Notes: generated by a model not told the origin, from the letters alone. Shown: positions 18,910-28,762, counted from the first letter of the stretch. The stretch: DNA of 64,000 bases from Bacteroidota bacterium (GCA_016713925.1 JADJOH010000008.1:1-64000), one strand, 5' to 3'. Translations and numbers: made by a program.

Positions 18910-19150
18910 TCTATAGTATTTGAATGTTTATTAAGAGTGATTTAATTGCTTAGGATAGGATTAAATTGCAGCAATAAATTTAGGGAATCTAAAAGTACCC
19001 CGCAAGAAAAAAGTGTTATAATCAGATTACATGCAGGAAGTTGCATTTATAGGGCAGCATTACCGTCTGGAAAGCAATAAATAGGCGGGTAAAATGCTTA
19101 AATTTGTGAATTCTATTCTACTACACGCTTTAAAATTATATCCATTGAAA

Positions 19151-20341
19151 ATGTTGAATTGTACATATTTCTTTCTGCTCCTCTCCTTCCTTCCCATATC
19201 CGGCAAAGCGCAATGGATTCCCCAGGCAAGTGGTTCTTCAGCGATGTTGCAATCCGTATTTTTTACAGATCCTATGACAGGATATTGTTCGGGTAACGGT
19301 GGCGTGATTCTAAAAACTACCAACGGTGGGGCGAATTGGATTTCTCAAAATTCCGGGACTACTAACGATCTTTTCGAAGTGTATTTCCCTGCCCCGGATA
19401 CCGGTTATGCGGTGGGTTATCTGGGCACAATCATCAAGACAACGAATGGAGGGCAAAACTGGGATACGCTTTCATCCGGAACCACACTCCAGTTCAATTG
19501 TTTGTTTTTTACTGATGTCAATACAGGTTATGCGGTGGGGGGGTCAGGGTCACAGAGTATAGAACTTATTCTGAAAACGACGGATGGCGGGCAAAACTGG
19601 TCACAACAAACCAATGGCAATTACAAGCAGTTGTCGGGGGTACATTTCCCGGCCATGGATACAGGGTATGCCGTAGGAAATACAGGTACTATTCTCAAGA
19701 CGGTAGATGGTGGTAATGTATGGTCTCCTCAAACAAGCGGGACAACAAGCCTCCTTCGCTCTGTACAGTTTATTGATACAGACACCGGGTATACCGTAGG
19801 TGCTTCCGGAAAAATTTTGAAAACCATCAATGGCGGTCAGACATGGTCTTCACAAATCAGTGGAACCTTTAACACGCTTTTCTCTGTTTATTTCATCGAT
19901 GCACAAAACGGAATTATCGTTGGGGACAATGGAACAATTCTTCAAACAACAAATGGTGGTGGCAATTGGATTCCTCAAACCAGTGGAACAGGAAACTTAT
20001 TACTCTATGTCCATTTCATAGGGAATACCGGATTTGCTGTCGGGGAAAGTGGTACAATTTTAAAAACGATGCTTTCGGTAGATCTCCCCGAACTTTCTCA
20101 AACTACATTCTCGCTTTACCCTAATCCCACATCGAATGGATTCACCCTACAATCGGATCAGAAACTCATAAGTAACGCGGTGCTTTATATTTATAGCAGG
20201 GATGGTAAGCAAATACAGGAAGAACATTTTTCATCGGAAAGCCCATACACGGACATCCGCAACCTGGAGAATGGTCTCTATCTGGTGGAACTGAGGTGGG
20301 AGAATGGAAGTATACGTCAACGTTTAATTGTAAACAGATAA
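19151..20341 (+). CDS. Secreted YCF48/BNR-repeat propeller protein with T9SS domain
   Basis: About 396 residues from ATG 19151, which puts the signal peptide (FFLLLSFLPISGKAQ) at the start; an in-frame ATG at 19094 adds 19 residues. Seven blades follow, each of the form G-x-I-L/I-K-T-x-N/D-G-G-x-x-W with S-x-Q-x-S-G-T and F-x-D-x-x-T-G-Y-x-V-G, the YCF48/sialidase Asp-box pattern. A T9SS type A tail begins at FSLYPNPTSNGFTL and ends in LENGLYLVELRW. Expected to be exported across the outer membrane; ligand unknown. Divergent from the S74 fibre gene, with a 240-base shared upstream region. Confidence 0.85.
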   Translation: MLNCTYFFLLLSFLPISGKAQWIPQASGSSAMLQSVFFTDPMTGYCSGNGGVILKTTNGGANWISQNSGTTNDLFEVYFPAPDTGYAVGYLGTIIKTTNGGQNWDTLSSGTTLQFNCLFFTDVNTGYAVGGSGSQSIELILKTTDGGQNWSQQTNGNYKQLSGVHFPAMDTGYAVGNTGTILKTVDGGNVWSPQTSGTTSLLRSVQFIDTDTGYTVGASGKILKTINGGQTWSSQISGTFNTLFSVYFIDAQNGIIVGDNGTILQTTNGGGNWIPQTSGTGNLLLYVHFIGNTGFAVGESGTILKTMLSVDLPELSQTTFSLYPNPTSNGFTLQSDQKLISNAVLYIYSRDGKQIQEEHFSSESPYTDIRNLENGLYLVELRWENGSIRQRLIVNR

Positions 20342-20380
20342 ACAGAATCCGGTTGGGTTGAAATTAATGCTATATTTGTA

Positions 20381-20767
20381 ATGAATGCTAAGAAAAGTAC
20401 AACATCAACGACTATGACTGACGAAACTACCTCCAGACGAAATTTCCTGCAGAACTTAGGTTTAACAGCAGGCTCAGTGCTATTGGCTACATCAGGTCTG
20501 GCAAAATCTATAGATCCTGAAAGCATAAAAAAATTAAATCCCGAGCAGCAGGCTTTTATGAATCGCTACGGACTTTGGATGGATGACTTCATTGAAGTGA
20601 TTCGCATCCAGAAGACGGATAGAAATAATGAAGAGAACAATAAGAAAATGATTATCCTGACCGAAGAAGCCGAGAAATTCAAACCAGAACTGGCTGTACA
20701 CATGAAAGATGAAACATTTTCATTGATTTATATTGCCTCTGTACAACGAATGAGCAACGAGATTTGA
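20381..20767 (+). CDS. Small Tat-exported protein, function unknown
   Basis: 128 residues. A twin-arginine signal is clear: TTSRRNFLQNLGLTAGSVLL with RR at 19-20, F at 22 and a hydrophobic stretch ending ATSGLA. The mature part of about 85 residues is helical and charged (LNPEQQAFMNRYGLWMDDFI), with no cysteines or recognisable catalytic motif. Tat export implies folding in the cytoplasm or a cofactor, but none can be named. A TATATTTG -7 box (near 20369) with TTG upstream precedes the start, so it is probably its own unit. Confidence 0.65.
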   Translation: MNAKKSTTSTTMTDETTSRRNFLQNLGLTAGSVLLATSGLAKSIDPESIKKLNPEQQAFMNRYGLWMDDFIEVIRIQKTDRNNEENNKKMIILTEEAEKFKPELAVHMKDETFSLIYIASVQRMSNEI

Positions 20768-20919
20768 AGAGTGTAATTCATCTTTTGTGTTTTTTAATCA
20801 TTTTCTAAGGTTTGTCAATCTGATAAAATTGGTTGCTTAGTATAGTATTGTTTGTAACTTTACCGGGGAAGATCACGGACATTAGGGTGCAAATGTTTTT
20901 TTATTCATGCTAAGAAGCT

Positions 20920-20983
20920 ATGAATGTTGTAACATTTTTCCAAAATTATGTAAGAAGAACTCCGTTTTTACTTGTCATTTTTG
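20920..20983 (+). promoter_or_regulatory. Shared two-half-site promoter element, copy 2
   Basis: ATGAAT at 20920, TGTAA at 20928-20932, TGTAAG at 20949-20954, then 24 bases and TTTTG at 20979-20983. Half-sites are 21 bp apart. The start codon of the small acidic protein is 35 bases downstream. Confidence 0.6.
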
Positions 20984-21018
20984 CAGGTCAATACTTTTGT
21001 TAAAACCATACCTGGAAA

Positions 21019-21303
21019 ATGTATAAAAATCATAGCGATAGTAGCTACCGAAAAGTTGAAGATAAATCAGATCCGAAAACAAACGAAGATTTTAATAGAA
21101 AGAAACCACATCCGTCAGATCCTAATCAAAAGGATCAGGACCCGGAGGAGGGCGATGCGGAGATCAATAAAAAGGAGATAGATGAGCGAATTGCTGAAAG
21201 GGCTATACGAGAACCTCTCCTTGACACTGACCCCGGAATCTCCGGCAAAAAAACAGATAAGGAAGTTGATCCTGACGGTATCGAGGATACAGTAGCATTT
21301 TAA
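21019..21303 (+). CDS. Small acidic, disordered protein
   Basis: 94 residues, strongly hydrophilic and rich in D, E, K and P (KPHPSDPNQKDQDPEEGDAE, then EINKKEIDERIAERAI). No signal peptide, membrane segment or known domain is visible; it should be a disordered cytosolic protein. Support for a real gene comes from its well-placed shared promoter element 35 bases upstream, consistent amino-acid bias and the intergenic setting. Similar short acidic proteins accompany YtxH and BrkB genes in stress regions of Bacteroidota, but a function is not known to me. Confidence 0.6.
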   Translation: MYKNHSDSSYRKVEDKSDPKTNEDFNRKKPHPSDPNQKDQDPEEGDAEINKKEIDERIAERAIREPLLDTDPGISGKKTDKEVDPDGIEDTVAF

Positions 21304-21490
21304 GTATTTGCGATTGATTGCATGGATCACCACTTTTTTACTTGCCACTTAAAGTCAGGGGAAATTTTCAAAACTCATTTTCATTGGATAGGCAGTAGTT
21401 TATTCGATTGACGAGGATTGAAGAAGATAAAATCAAATCATGAATTTATTTAAGGAGTTGAAAAAAGCATGAATTAGAAGTACGTTAAAA

Positions 21491-22387
21491 GTGAAAATTA
21501 AAAATATACTTAACCTGTTTAAACTCGCATTGAAGGAATGGTGGGCGAAAGATCCTTTTAAAGAAAGTGCCGTTATCGCCTATTATGCAATTTTTTCATT
21601 GCCGGGATTGTTGATGGTTATATTAACGATTGCCGGATATTTTTTTGGACAAGATGCAGTGAGTGGAAGAATTGCATCGCAAATCACATCCACGTTGGGT
21701 GCGGATACGGCGCACCAGGTGGAGGATATAATTGCCAACGGATTCAAATCCAGAAATTCGATGTTTGCAACAATCATCGGAATCCTTACGATTTTAATAG
21801 GTGCCACCGGTGTATTTGTAGAGTTTCAGAAATCCCTGAACAGCATTTGGGGAGTGAAGCACGATGTCACGAAGGCCGGTTTTCTACGTTTAGTGAAGGA
21901 GCGGGTTTTTTCTTTCGGACTCATCATTTCTGTAGCTTTTATTTTGATTGTTTCCCTTGTCATATCGGCCACCATCGCCGCATTGAGCAGCTGGGTGGTG
22001 AGTAATTTTTCAGAAACCGTGCTCACTATTTTACAATTTGTTAATGCCGTTTTATCCTTGTGTATTCTGGCCGGATTGTTTGCGCTCATGTTCAAAATAA
22101 TTCCCGATGCCAAGATAAAATGGAGTCATGTAGGAATAGGGTCCATTGTTACGGCATTGTTATTCGAGCTGGGTAAGTTTACATTAGGTATATATTTCAG
22201 CAGTGCAGATCCCGGTTCCGGTTATGGCGCTGCAGGATCGGTCATCTTAATTTTGCTATGGGTTTCCTATTCATCTATGATCGTTTTTTATGGAGCAGAA
22301 TTTACTTATGCTTATGCATTGTGGAAAGAAGGTAAAATAGTGCCGGCCGCATATGCTGAAAAGGTACCCGCTAAGTTGAACACTTAA
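21491..22387 (+). CDS. YihY/BrkB-family inner-membrane protein
   Basis: 298 residues from GTG 21491. Family motifs are present: ESAVIAYYAIFSLPGLLMVI at 25-44, ATGVFVEFQKSLNSIWGV near 100 and GYGAAGSVILILLWVSYSSM with FYGAEFTYAYA near the end. About six transmembrane helices. Once called ribonuclease BN, the family is now regarded as membrane proteins of unknown or transport-like role. The frame is open upstream from ATG 21440 apart from one TGA at 21470, where a tryptophan codon would give a normal-looking extended N-terminus. Confidence 0.85.
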   Translation: MKIKNILNLFKLALKEWWAKDPFKESAVIAYYAIFSLPGLLMVILTIAGYFFGQDAVSGRIASQITSTLGADTAHQVEDIIANGFKSRNSMFATIIGILTILIGATGVFVEFQKSLNSIWGVKHDVTKAGFLRLVKERVFSFGLIISVAFILIVSLVISATIAALSSWVVSNFSETVLTILQFVNAVLSLCILAGLFALMFKIIPDAKIKWSHVGIGSIVTALLFELGKFTLGIYFSSADPGSGYGAAGSVILILLWVSYSSMIVFYGAEFTYAYALWKEGKIVPAAYAEKVPAKLNT

Positions 22388-22435
22388 GACCATTTTAATG
22401 CAACTTTCAAATCCATTTGCCCTTCGAAATTATGT

Positions 22436-22498
22436 GTGAATTGTATAAGTAATTTTTTGAATTGTGTAATGCATAATTAGGAGATGTTTCGACCTTTG
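22436..22498 (+). promoter_or_regulatory. Shared two-half-site promoter element, copy 3
   Basis: GTGAAT at 22436, TATAA at 22444-22448, TGTAAT at 22465-22470, then 23 bases and CTTTG at 22494-22498. The YtxH start codon is 39 bases further on. Confidence 0.65.
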
Positions 22499-22537
22499 TA
22501 CTTCAATATTTAACAAAATAATTAAAACTATAAACAC

Positions 22538-22816
22538 ATGAGCACAGGAAAAATAGTATTAGGCATATTGGCCGGCGCTGCTGCAGGAGCAACAATCGCT
22601 ATATTATTTGCACCCGATAAAGGTTCAAATACACGAAAGAAAATTGCATCAAAGACAACAGATCTGAAAGATGAATTGGTTGATAAGTTCAACGGTTATG
22701 TTCAGGGGATGACCAATCATGTAGAGTCCGCTGCAAATGGTGTTAATAAAATCGTGGAAAAAGGAAAAACTACGATGGAAGAAGCTGACAGAAAGTTTAC
22801 GGGTTATACGAAGTAA
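22538..22816 (+). CDS. YtxH-domain membrane-anchored protein
   Basis: 92 residues. An N-terminal glycine/alanine-rich helix (GKIVLGILAGAAAGATIAIL) is followed by FAPDKGSNTRKKI, the hallmark of the YtxH family, and then a charged amphipathic helix to the end. YtxH was described as a general-stress protein in Bacillus; molecular role unknown. A paralogue of exactly the same length lies at 55578-55856 beside an AraC-type regulator. An excellent terminator follows, and one of the shared promoter elements lies upstream. Confidence 0.85.
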   Translation: MSTGKIVLGILAGAAAGATIAILFAPDKGSNTRKKIASKTTDLKDELVDKFNGYVQGMTNHVESAANGVNKIVEKGKTTMEEADRKFTGYTK

Positions 22817-22831
22817 TTTCTGTATGGTAAA

Positions 22832-22868
22832 CAGAGCGCCGGAGTGAGTCCAGCGTTCTGCTTTTTTT
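22832..22868 (+). terminator. Intrinsic terminator after ytxH
   Basis: CAGAGCGC..GGA and TCC..GCGTTCTG pair (one G-T wobble) and are followed by CTTTTTTTA, 15 bases after the stop. Confidence 0.85.
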
Positions 22869-22938
22869 ATTTAAAAAGAGCACTTGGAATTGGTTTTTTC
22901 AGAAAAAGTATAAATACATTTAGAATCATAAACTTTCA

Positions 22939-23058
22939 ATGAACAACATATTTAAAGGACTCATTGCAGGATACGGAGCTACGAAGTTAGGGGGTGGTTG
23001 CTTGGGCACCATAGTGGTTTTCGTTATTATCTGGCTTTTGCTCGGACAGTGTAATTAA
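22939..23058 (+). CDS. Tiny membrane protein of 39 residues
   Basis: ATG at 22939 opens MNNIFKGLIAGYGATKLGGG, followed by CLGTIVVFVIIWLLLGQCN. It has a short amphipathic start, a glycine-rich turn and one transmembrane helix. I recall near-identical 35-40-residue proteins in related genomes with the same GYGAxKLGGGCxGT motif, so it is probably real although very short. It stands between two intrinsic terminators, the second directly after it, which supports an independent small transcript. Function unknown. Confidence 0.6.
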   Translation: MNNIFKGLIAGYGATKLGGGCLGTIVVFVIIWLLLGQCN

Positions 23059-23112
23059 TAATTATAATGTGAGTGAGCGGAAGAACAGATTTCTTTGTAT
23101 AGGTTGATAACG

Positions 23113-23151
23113 GGTTCTTCTTCATATCATTTGAAGAAGGGCCTGTTTTTT
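23113..23151 (+). terminator. Intrinsic terminator after the tiny membrane protein
   Basis: GGTTCTTCTTCA pairs with TGAAGAAGGGCC (12 bp, two G-T pairs) around a 7-base loop, followed by TGTTTTTT. Confidence 0.85.
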
Positions 23152-23676
23152 GCTATTTAAAAGACATTGGGCGGAAGTAAGTTGTCCCGGGTTCATGCTT
23201 CTGAAATATCATCGTCTGAACGTATTATTACTTTTCAGACATCACGGATCGATTGCACCTTCCATTATTTTCAGAAAAACAGATAAATTTAACATCTGGT
23301 GTATATTATTTGCAAATGACCTGCTAATTTCGAAAAATAATGCTTATCTTTTCAAGATATCGGTAAGTACATTAGAAAAACGGAAGAAGTATTTAGCTTC
23401 GGCAGTGAAAACTTCAAAATTATCCTTATTTTTATACTAACTTATGATGAATGCAAAATCAAGCCTATTCAATGCGAAAAGGCATTGATTTAGCGAGGCG
23501 GTTTAAGATGAAATGGATCGTTCCATTTCTTTATGAGTTTTACTGAAATATTAAAACAGAAGAAATGCAGACCGGAATGGAAAAAAATTTTCACTTTTTA
23601 AAACTATGGGATTTTAAAGTGATCAGTATTAAAAATAGCTGAGTAACAGTAATTGTTAAAATGTGCAGGGTAAATA
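23152..23676. other. Gene-free spacer before the CheB-CheR kinase
   Basis: A 96-codon frame at 23150-23440 begins inside the terminator T tract and has no domain, so I do not call it. Two small hairpins are present: CAATGC-GCATTG near 23470 and GAAATGGA-TCCATTTC at 23510-23529. No confident promoter was found for the downstream kinase. Confidence 0.5.
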
Positions 23677-26600
23677 ATGAAAGCTAAATCAACGAGTACT
23701 AAAAGAAAAACTCCTGCAAAAAATGAGAGCAACGGCTCTGTTTTTCCTGTTGTTGCGATAGGGGCCTCTGCCGGTGGACTCGAAGCAGTAACTGAACTCC
23801 TTAGGAATCTATCTTCTAAAACCGGAATGGCTTTCATCTATGTGCAACATCTGAGCCCGGACCATAAAAGTATGCTAACCTCATTGCTGGCGAAGGTAAC
23901 GGCAATGAAAGTGCAGGAAGTGGTGAATAAAGTTGAAATGGAGCCCGATAATTTATATATTATTCCTCCGGATAAGGAAATCAATGTCACCAATGGCCAT
24001 ATTAAATTATCACCTCGTCCGGATAGCCCACGAATTAATCTGCCCATTAATATTTTATTTTCATCACTGGCAGAAACGCATAAAGCAAATACTATAGGCG
24101 TCATTTTAAGCGGTAGTGCAAATGATGGCACTATTGGAATGAAGTCCATCAAGCAGGAAGGAGGTATAACATTTGCTCAGGATGACTCTGCAAAATTTAA
24201 AAGTATGCCGCTTTCAGCCATTGCTGCAGGAGTGGTTGATTTTATTTTATCTCCAAAGGAAATTGCAAAGGAATTGACCCGGCTGAGTACTCACGCCAGT
24301 TCCGTGAAGACCGGATGGATTCAAAGACCGGAAGACAGTATCGATAATAACGATGCGGATCTGAAGAGTATTCTTGTCCATTTACAGCAAACAACAACTG
24401 TAGACTTTAGTGCCTATAAAATGAAGACGATTAAGCGACGTATCCTGCGCCGTATGCTGATGCATAAAATGAAGACACTGAAGAACTATGCTTTGTATTT
24501 AAATGAACATTCAGAGGAATTGGACATATTGCACCAGGATTTGTTGATCAATGTAACCTCATTTTTTAGAGATACTGAAGTGCATAAATATTTAAAAACT
24601 TCTTTATTGACTAAACTGCTTAAAGAGAAGAAAGCGGGTGAAGCCTTACGCATTTGGGTACCTGCCTGCTCTACCGGAGAAGAGGCCTATTCTATTGCCA
24701 TGATGTTGTTGGAAATATCCGATACGCTTAATTCTCAAACCAAAATTCAGATTTTTGCAACCGACCTGAGTAATGCAGCTATTAAAAAGGCCCGTATTGG
24801 ATCCTATTCCAAAGAGGAATTGGAAACAGTTACTCCAAAACGTATTCAACGTTTCTTTACGCGAAGTGAGGGTGGCTTTCGTATTGCTAAGATGGTGCGC
24901 GATATTTGCGTATTTGCTCAACATAATATCTTACAGGATCCTCCTTTTTCGCGACTTGATTTTATCAGTTGCCGTAATTTATTTATTTATCTAGATACTC
25001 CTGCTCAGAGGAGAGCTACAACCACTTTCCATTATGCCTTGAAGGAAAAGGGATATTTGATGCTTGGAAAATCAGAAGCCATTACATCGTCCACCCAATT
25101 ATTTGCGCCCTACAATTCGAAGTTTAAAGTGTTCTTACGTAAAAATAGTGTTGGTGAATATTCACTACCTTTTATTTCAGGAAACCCGGCAACGGCGCTG
25201 TTGAAGGAAGAACCGGGTTCAAATGGGACCATAGGGGTGAAGGGTGCTTCCAAAAAAGGAATACAGGTTTCCAATCATGATTTGGATAAAGCAATAGATG
25301 AAGTGCTGGTTGCTGATTTTATGCCTGCCAGTGTGGTGATTAATCATCAAATGGAAATACTTCAATTTCGTGGTTCAACAGATTTATACCTTACACATGC
25401 GCCGGGAAAAGCTACTTTTAGTATTCTGAAGATGGCACGATTGGGGATTAATTTCGCTCTTCGTCATGCCATTGCAAAAGTGATTAAAACCAATCATAAT
25501 GTAAAGGATAAAACAAGGGTAGTGAGTTTTGAAGTGGTTCCCCTCAAAATTACCTGGGAAGAGCCCTTGTTATTGATCATTTTTTCGGAGCAGGAACAAG
25601 TCGCTGCTGTGAGTATATCCGGAAATTCAAGTAAAAGAAGTGCTTTGTTAAAGGATAAAAGAATAAAGAAATTGGAAGAAGAACTTACTATAGCACACGC
25701 TGATGCCCTGGCCTTTTCACAGGAGCAGGAGGCTTTTATTGAGGAATTGCAAAGTGCAAATGAAGAAATTGTTTCCAGCAACGAAGAATTGCAAACAGTA
25801 AATGAAGAACTTGAAACCTCTAAGGAAGAGATTGAATCTACCAATGAAGAACTGACTACATCCAATCAGGAGCTGCAAACACGTAATGATCTTTTGAATG
25901 AGTCTTATGAATATTCTAAGGCCATCATTTCCACCTTGCACGAGCCGATGATTGTTATGGACAGGAACCTGCGGGTAAAAACTGCTAACAAATCTTTTTA
26001 TAAGGCATTCGGCGTGAAGGAAGAGGAAACAGAGGGTATACTGTTGTATGATTTAGGAAACGGGCAATGGAATATTCCGCGCCTGAGAGAACTGATGGAA
26101 GATATTGTTCCAAAAAATAACTTCTTTTATGATTTTGAAGTCAGACATGTGTTTCCTGTGATCGGTGAAAAAGTATTGCAACTCAATGCAAATAAAGTAT
26201 TTCAAAAAAGTATTGGTGAAGAATTGATTTTATTGTCAATTAATGATATTACAGATTTGGTGATGTTACAGGAAAAAGATAAGGAGGTATTAAAGAAAGA
26301 TATTCAGGAAAGTAAAAAGAGTAATAGAGCTCTTGAGAAGGCAGTAAAGGAGCGAACAATGGAATTGAGGTTAGCAAATAGTGTGCTGGCCGAAAAAAAC
26401 ATAGAGCTGGAGAAAATGAATAATGAATTGCAGGCGTTTACTTTTGTATCAAGTCATGATTTGCAAGAGCCATTACGTAAAATTCAAACTTTCGCCGACA
26501 GAATACTTGAAACAGAGAATAAGAATTTGACCGACAGCGGGAAGAATTATTTTCGTTATTTGCAGACTTCAGCTGAGCGGATGCAAGCGCTTATTTTAGA

Positions 26601-27130
26601 TTTACTCACCTTTTCCCGTATCAATTCCACTGATCGTAAATTTAAAAATACACAGTTGAGTAAACTAGTGGATGAAGTAGTTGCTGATCTGCAGGAGCAA
26701 ATAGAAGAGCACAAGGCTGTAATAGAAGTAAATGAAAACTGCGAAGTGTATATTATTCCTTTTTTATTCCGTCAGGTTTTACATAACCTTTTAACTAACG
26801 CTTTGAAATTTTCAAAAGAAGAATGTACCTCAACATATCGTAATAAAATGCCAGAAGGTACACTCCGGTGAAGTGGTAGAATTGCATTCATTATCACAAG
26901 GCAATTATAGTCATATCAGTATTACAGATAATGGTATAGGCTTTAAAAATGAATTCAGGGAAAAGATATTTGAAGTGTTTCAGAAGCTTCATAGTAAGGA
27001 CGAGTACGCGGGGACAGGCATTGGTCTCGCTATCGTAAAAAAGATTGTAGAAAATCACAATGGTGTTATTTTCGCCAGAGGTGAAATCAATAAAGGATCA
27101 ACATTTGATATTTATATACCGGTAAAATGA
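23677..27130 (+). CDS. CheB-CheR-PAS-histidine kinase hybrid (one frameshift)
   Basis: About 1150 residues when a one-base slip near 26825 is repaired. The CheB methylesterase domain (about 23-210) has the triad S31 (GASAGG), H58 (VQHLSPDH) and D150 (SANDGTIG). The CheR methyltransferase domain (about 240-490) has INVTSFFRD and the SAM-binding ACSTGEEAYSIAM. Next come a PAS-like segment (about 550-650), a long glutamate-rich coiled coil (about 665-750), a PAS domain (about 750-860), a HisKA domain with SSHDLQEPLRK and the N box NLLTNALKFS. The original frame stops at 26871; the second frame (MVELHSLS from 26873) supplies DNGIGF and GTGIGLAI. If the break is real, the kinase loses its ATP lid. 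The response regulator start overlaps its stop by 4 bases. Confidence 0.85.
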
Positions 27131-27579
27131 TGAGCAACGAACCCCTCCGTATTCTGTTAGCTGATGATGATGAAGCTGACCGCCTTCTCTTTAAGGAAGC
27201 CATTAGTGAATTAAAAATTAAAACGGTTGTGCATTCTGTCAATGATGGGGTAGACCTTATGGAAGCTCTGGCTGTGGAGAACCAGCCATTACCCCAGCTT
27301 CTCTTTCTTGACCTGAACATGCCCCGAAAGGATGGGATGGAATGTTTGAAGGAGATTAGGGCCAACGATAAGTACAATGACATTTCAATCGCTATCTTTT
27401 CCACCTCGGGAGCAGATGATGACATGGAAGAAACCTTCCTGAACGGGGCTAATGTGTATATTCATAAACCCAATGATTTTGGATCATTAAAGAAATTATT
27501 GGAAAGGGCGGTGCAGGTGACCTATATTTATCAGGAACCTCCATTTAGTAAGGAAAACTTTTTGATGAAAGTAGAATAG
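27127..27579 (+). CDS. Single-domain response regulator (CheY-like, Rcp1 type)
   Basis: 150 residues, a receiver domain only. Acidic pocket D13-D15 (LLADDDEADR), phosphoacceptor D62 (LFLDLNMPRKDG), T93 (FSTSGADDDM) and K114 (YIHKPNDF) are all present. The spacing matches phytochrome-associated Rcp1-like regulators, which have a longer loop after the first strand. It overlaps the hybrid kinase by ATGA, so the two are translationally coupled and almost certainly partners. With no output domain, it probably passes phosphate on or acts by protein binding. Confidence 0.92.
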   Translation: MMSNEPLRILLADDDEADRLLFKEAISELKIKTVVHSVNDGVDLMEALAVENQPLPQLLFLDLNMPRKDGMECLKEIRANDKYNDISIAIFSTSGADDDMEETFLNGANVYIHKPNDFGSLKKLLERAVQVTYIYQEPPFSKENFLMKVE

Positions 27580-27723
27580 AATTTTTAGTGTAAGACTTGT
27601 ACTAAGTACTTTATCCTTAAAATGAGATTATTTATCTCGTTATTGGGATGAATATAGTTTTTTGATGTTTTTTTAAATTCTTCAACTTTATCACCAAATA
27701 CTGATTATTTATGGTGATTATCC

Positions 27724-27787
27724 GTGAATGATGTAACTTTTTCTACTAGTTGTGTAATCATTTTGGGAATTAAGTTATCCATCTTTG
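27724..27787 (+). promoter_or_regulatory. Shared two-half-site promoter element, copy 4
   Basis: GTGAAT at 27724, TGTAA at 27732-27736, TGTAAT at 27753-27758, then 24 bases and CTTTG at 27783-27787. Because the -7 box overlaps a possible TTG start at 27785, translation of the cupin must begin further down. Confidence 0.65.
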
Positions 27788-27868
27788 AAGGGTATGAATT
27801 TAATCAATCATAAAGTGAAAGAAGCCAAATCATTTGATCGCAATTACAATATAAGTAGAAAAGGGACC

Positions 27869-28228
27869 ATGCATACTAGTGTGAAGGTCATAGATGAGTT
27901 GGTAGAAAAATCTATAGCTCATATCGTTGCCGAGATCATTGAGTATGTACCCCACTCCGTGGTGAGTAGAACAATTGTATCGAGAACCACAGGCAATATA
28001 ACGCTTCTCGCTTTTGATCAGGGAGAGGAATCAGCGGAACGCATTTCTCCCTTTGATATTTATATTCAAATTATTGACGGCACCGCGGCTTTTCTGATTA
28101 ATGGGGATCCTCATGAACTTCACACAGGGGCAGGAATCATTATCCCTGCACATGCACGTCATTGTTTTATTGCCCATGAGCCCTTTAAAATGATTTCCAC
28201 GGTCATAAAAAGTGGTTATGAGGATTAA
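27869..28228 (+). CDS. Cupin-domain protein
   Basis: 119 residues from ATG 27869, preceded by AAGGGA. I prefer this start to 27785 or 27794 because the promoter -7 box sits at 27783-27787. The cupin barrel is shown by SVVSRTIVSRTTGNITLLAF, SPFDIYIQIIDGTAAFLING, ELHTGAGIIIPAHARHCFIA and FKMISTVIKSG. The motif 2 histidines (PAHARHCF) are present; motif 1 has no HxH, so metal binding is uncertain. I recall short homologues of this form as stand-alone proteins of unknown role. It is likely a member of the proposed regulon. Confidence 0.75.
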   Translation: MHTSVKVIDELVEKSIAHIVAEIIEYVPHSVVSRTIVSRTTGNITLLAFDQGEESAERISPFDIYIQIIDGTAAFLINGDPHELHTGAGIIIPAHARHCFIAHEPFKMISTVIKSGYED

Positions 28229-28311
28229 CCGGTTTATCTGGCCCTATTTGATATCAAAATTTGCACTGTTATTAATAAGTACTCTTCTTCAACAGTTATT
28301 TTCTAAAGTAT

Positions 28312-28374
28312 GTGAATTATATAAATCTTTCAGAAGTTATGTAATGTTTTTGAATGGGCTACTTCTAACCTTTG
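28312..28374 (+). promoter_or_regulatory. Shared two-half-site promoter element, copy 5
   Basis: GTGAAT at 28312, TATAA at 28320-28324, TGTAAT at 28340-28345, then 24 bases and CTTTG at 28370-28374. Half-site spacing is 20 bp here rather than 21. The next start codon is 33 bases downstream. Confidence 0.65.
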
Positions 28375-28407
28375 CAGCATAAAAGTTAACCATAATCAAC
28401 GAGAAAG

Positions 28408-28704
28408 ATGTTAAACGAGCAGAATGAATACCACGATCAAAAAACGACTCATGGTGAGAACGATGATAAGAATACATTGGAACTCGTTAATGAGGAATAC
28501 TATTTAATAAATACTATCGGTGATGATAATACAAAACCCGATACATTGAGTATTTATCTCAAATCAAAGGATGATAGCATTCGTCCCGTAAGGTGGAATA
28601 TGGAGGATGAATTCTTTCCTATAAATATTGACGCTATACCCGATTTGATTTCGGGACTGACACGAATAGCCAATCTCGATAAGAATTATTTGAATTATAA
28701 ATAG
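28408..28704 (+). CDS. Small hydrophilic protein, function unknown
   Basis: 98 residues, acidic, no signal peptide or membrane segment. It has two visible parts: a charged start (NEYHDQKTTHGENDDKNTLE) and a more ordered second half (DNTKPDTLSIYLKSKDDSI, then WNMEDEFFPINIDAIPDLIS). No family recognised. The case for a gene rests on the promoter element 33 bases upstream, coding-like composition and a following short gene on the same strand, which may be cotranscribed. Confidence 0.6.
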   Translation: MLNEQNEYHDQKTTHGENDDKNTLELVNEEYYLINTIGDDNTKPDTLSIYLKSKDDSIRPVRWNMEDEFFPINIDAIPDLISGLTRIANLDKNYLNYK

Positions 28705-28762
28705 TAGAGTCTTTTTTTCCTGATAGAAACTATACTTACTATTAATGGGAATAAACTGAATT

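Noticed and set aside
20..21490. TGA read as tryptophan (genetic code change)
   Set aside because: Several intact genes, such as 29796-30236, end at TGA without extension, so the two TGA-for-TGG cases are more likely errors or mutations.
23150..23440. 96-codon open frame
   Set aside because: Starts in the T tract of a terminator and has no recognisable features.
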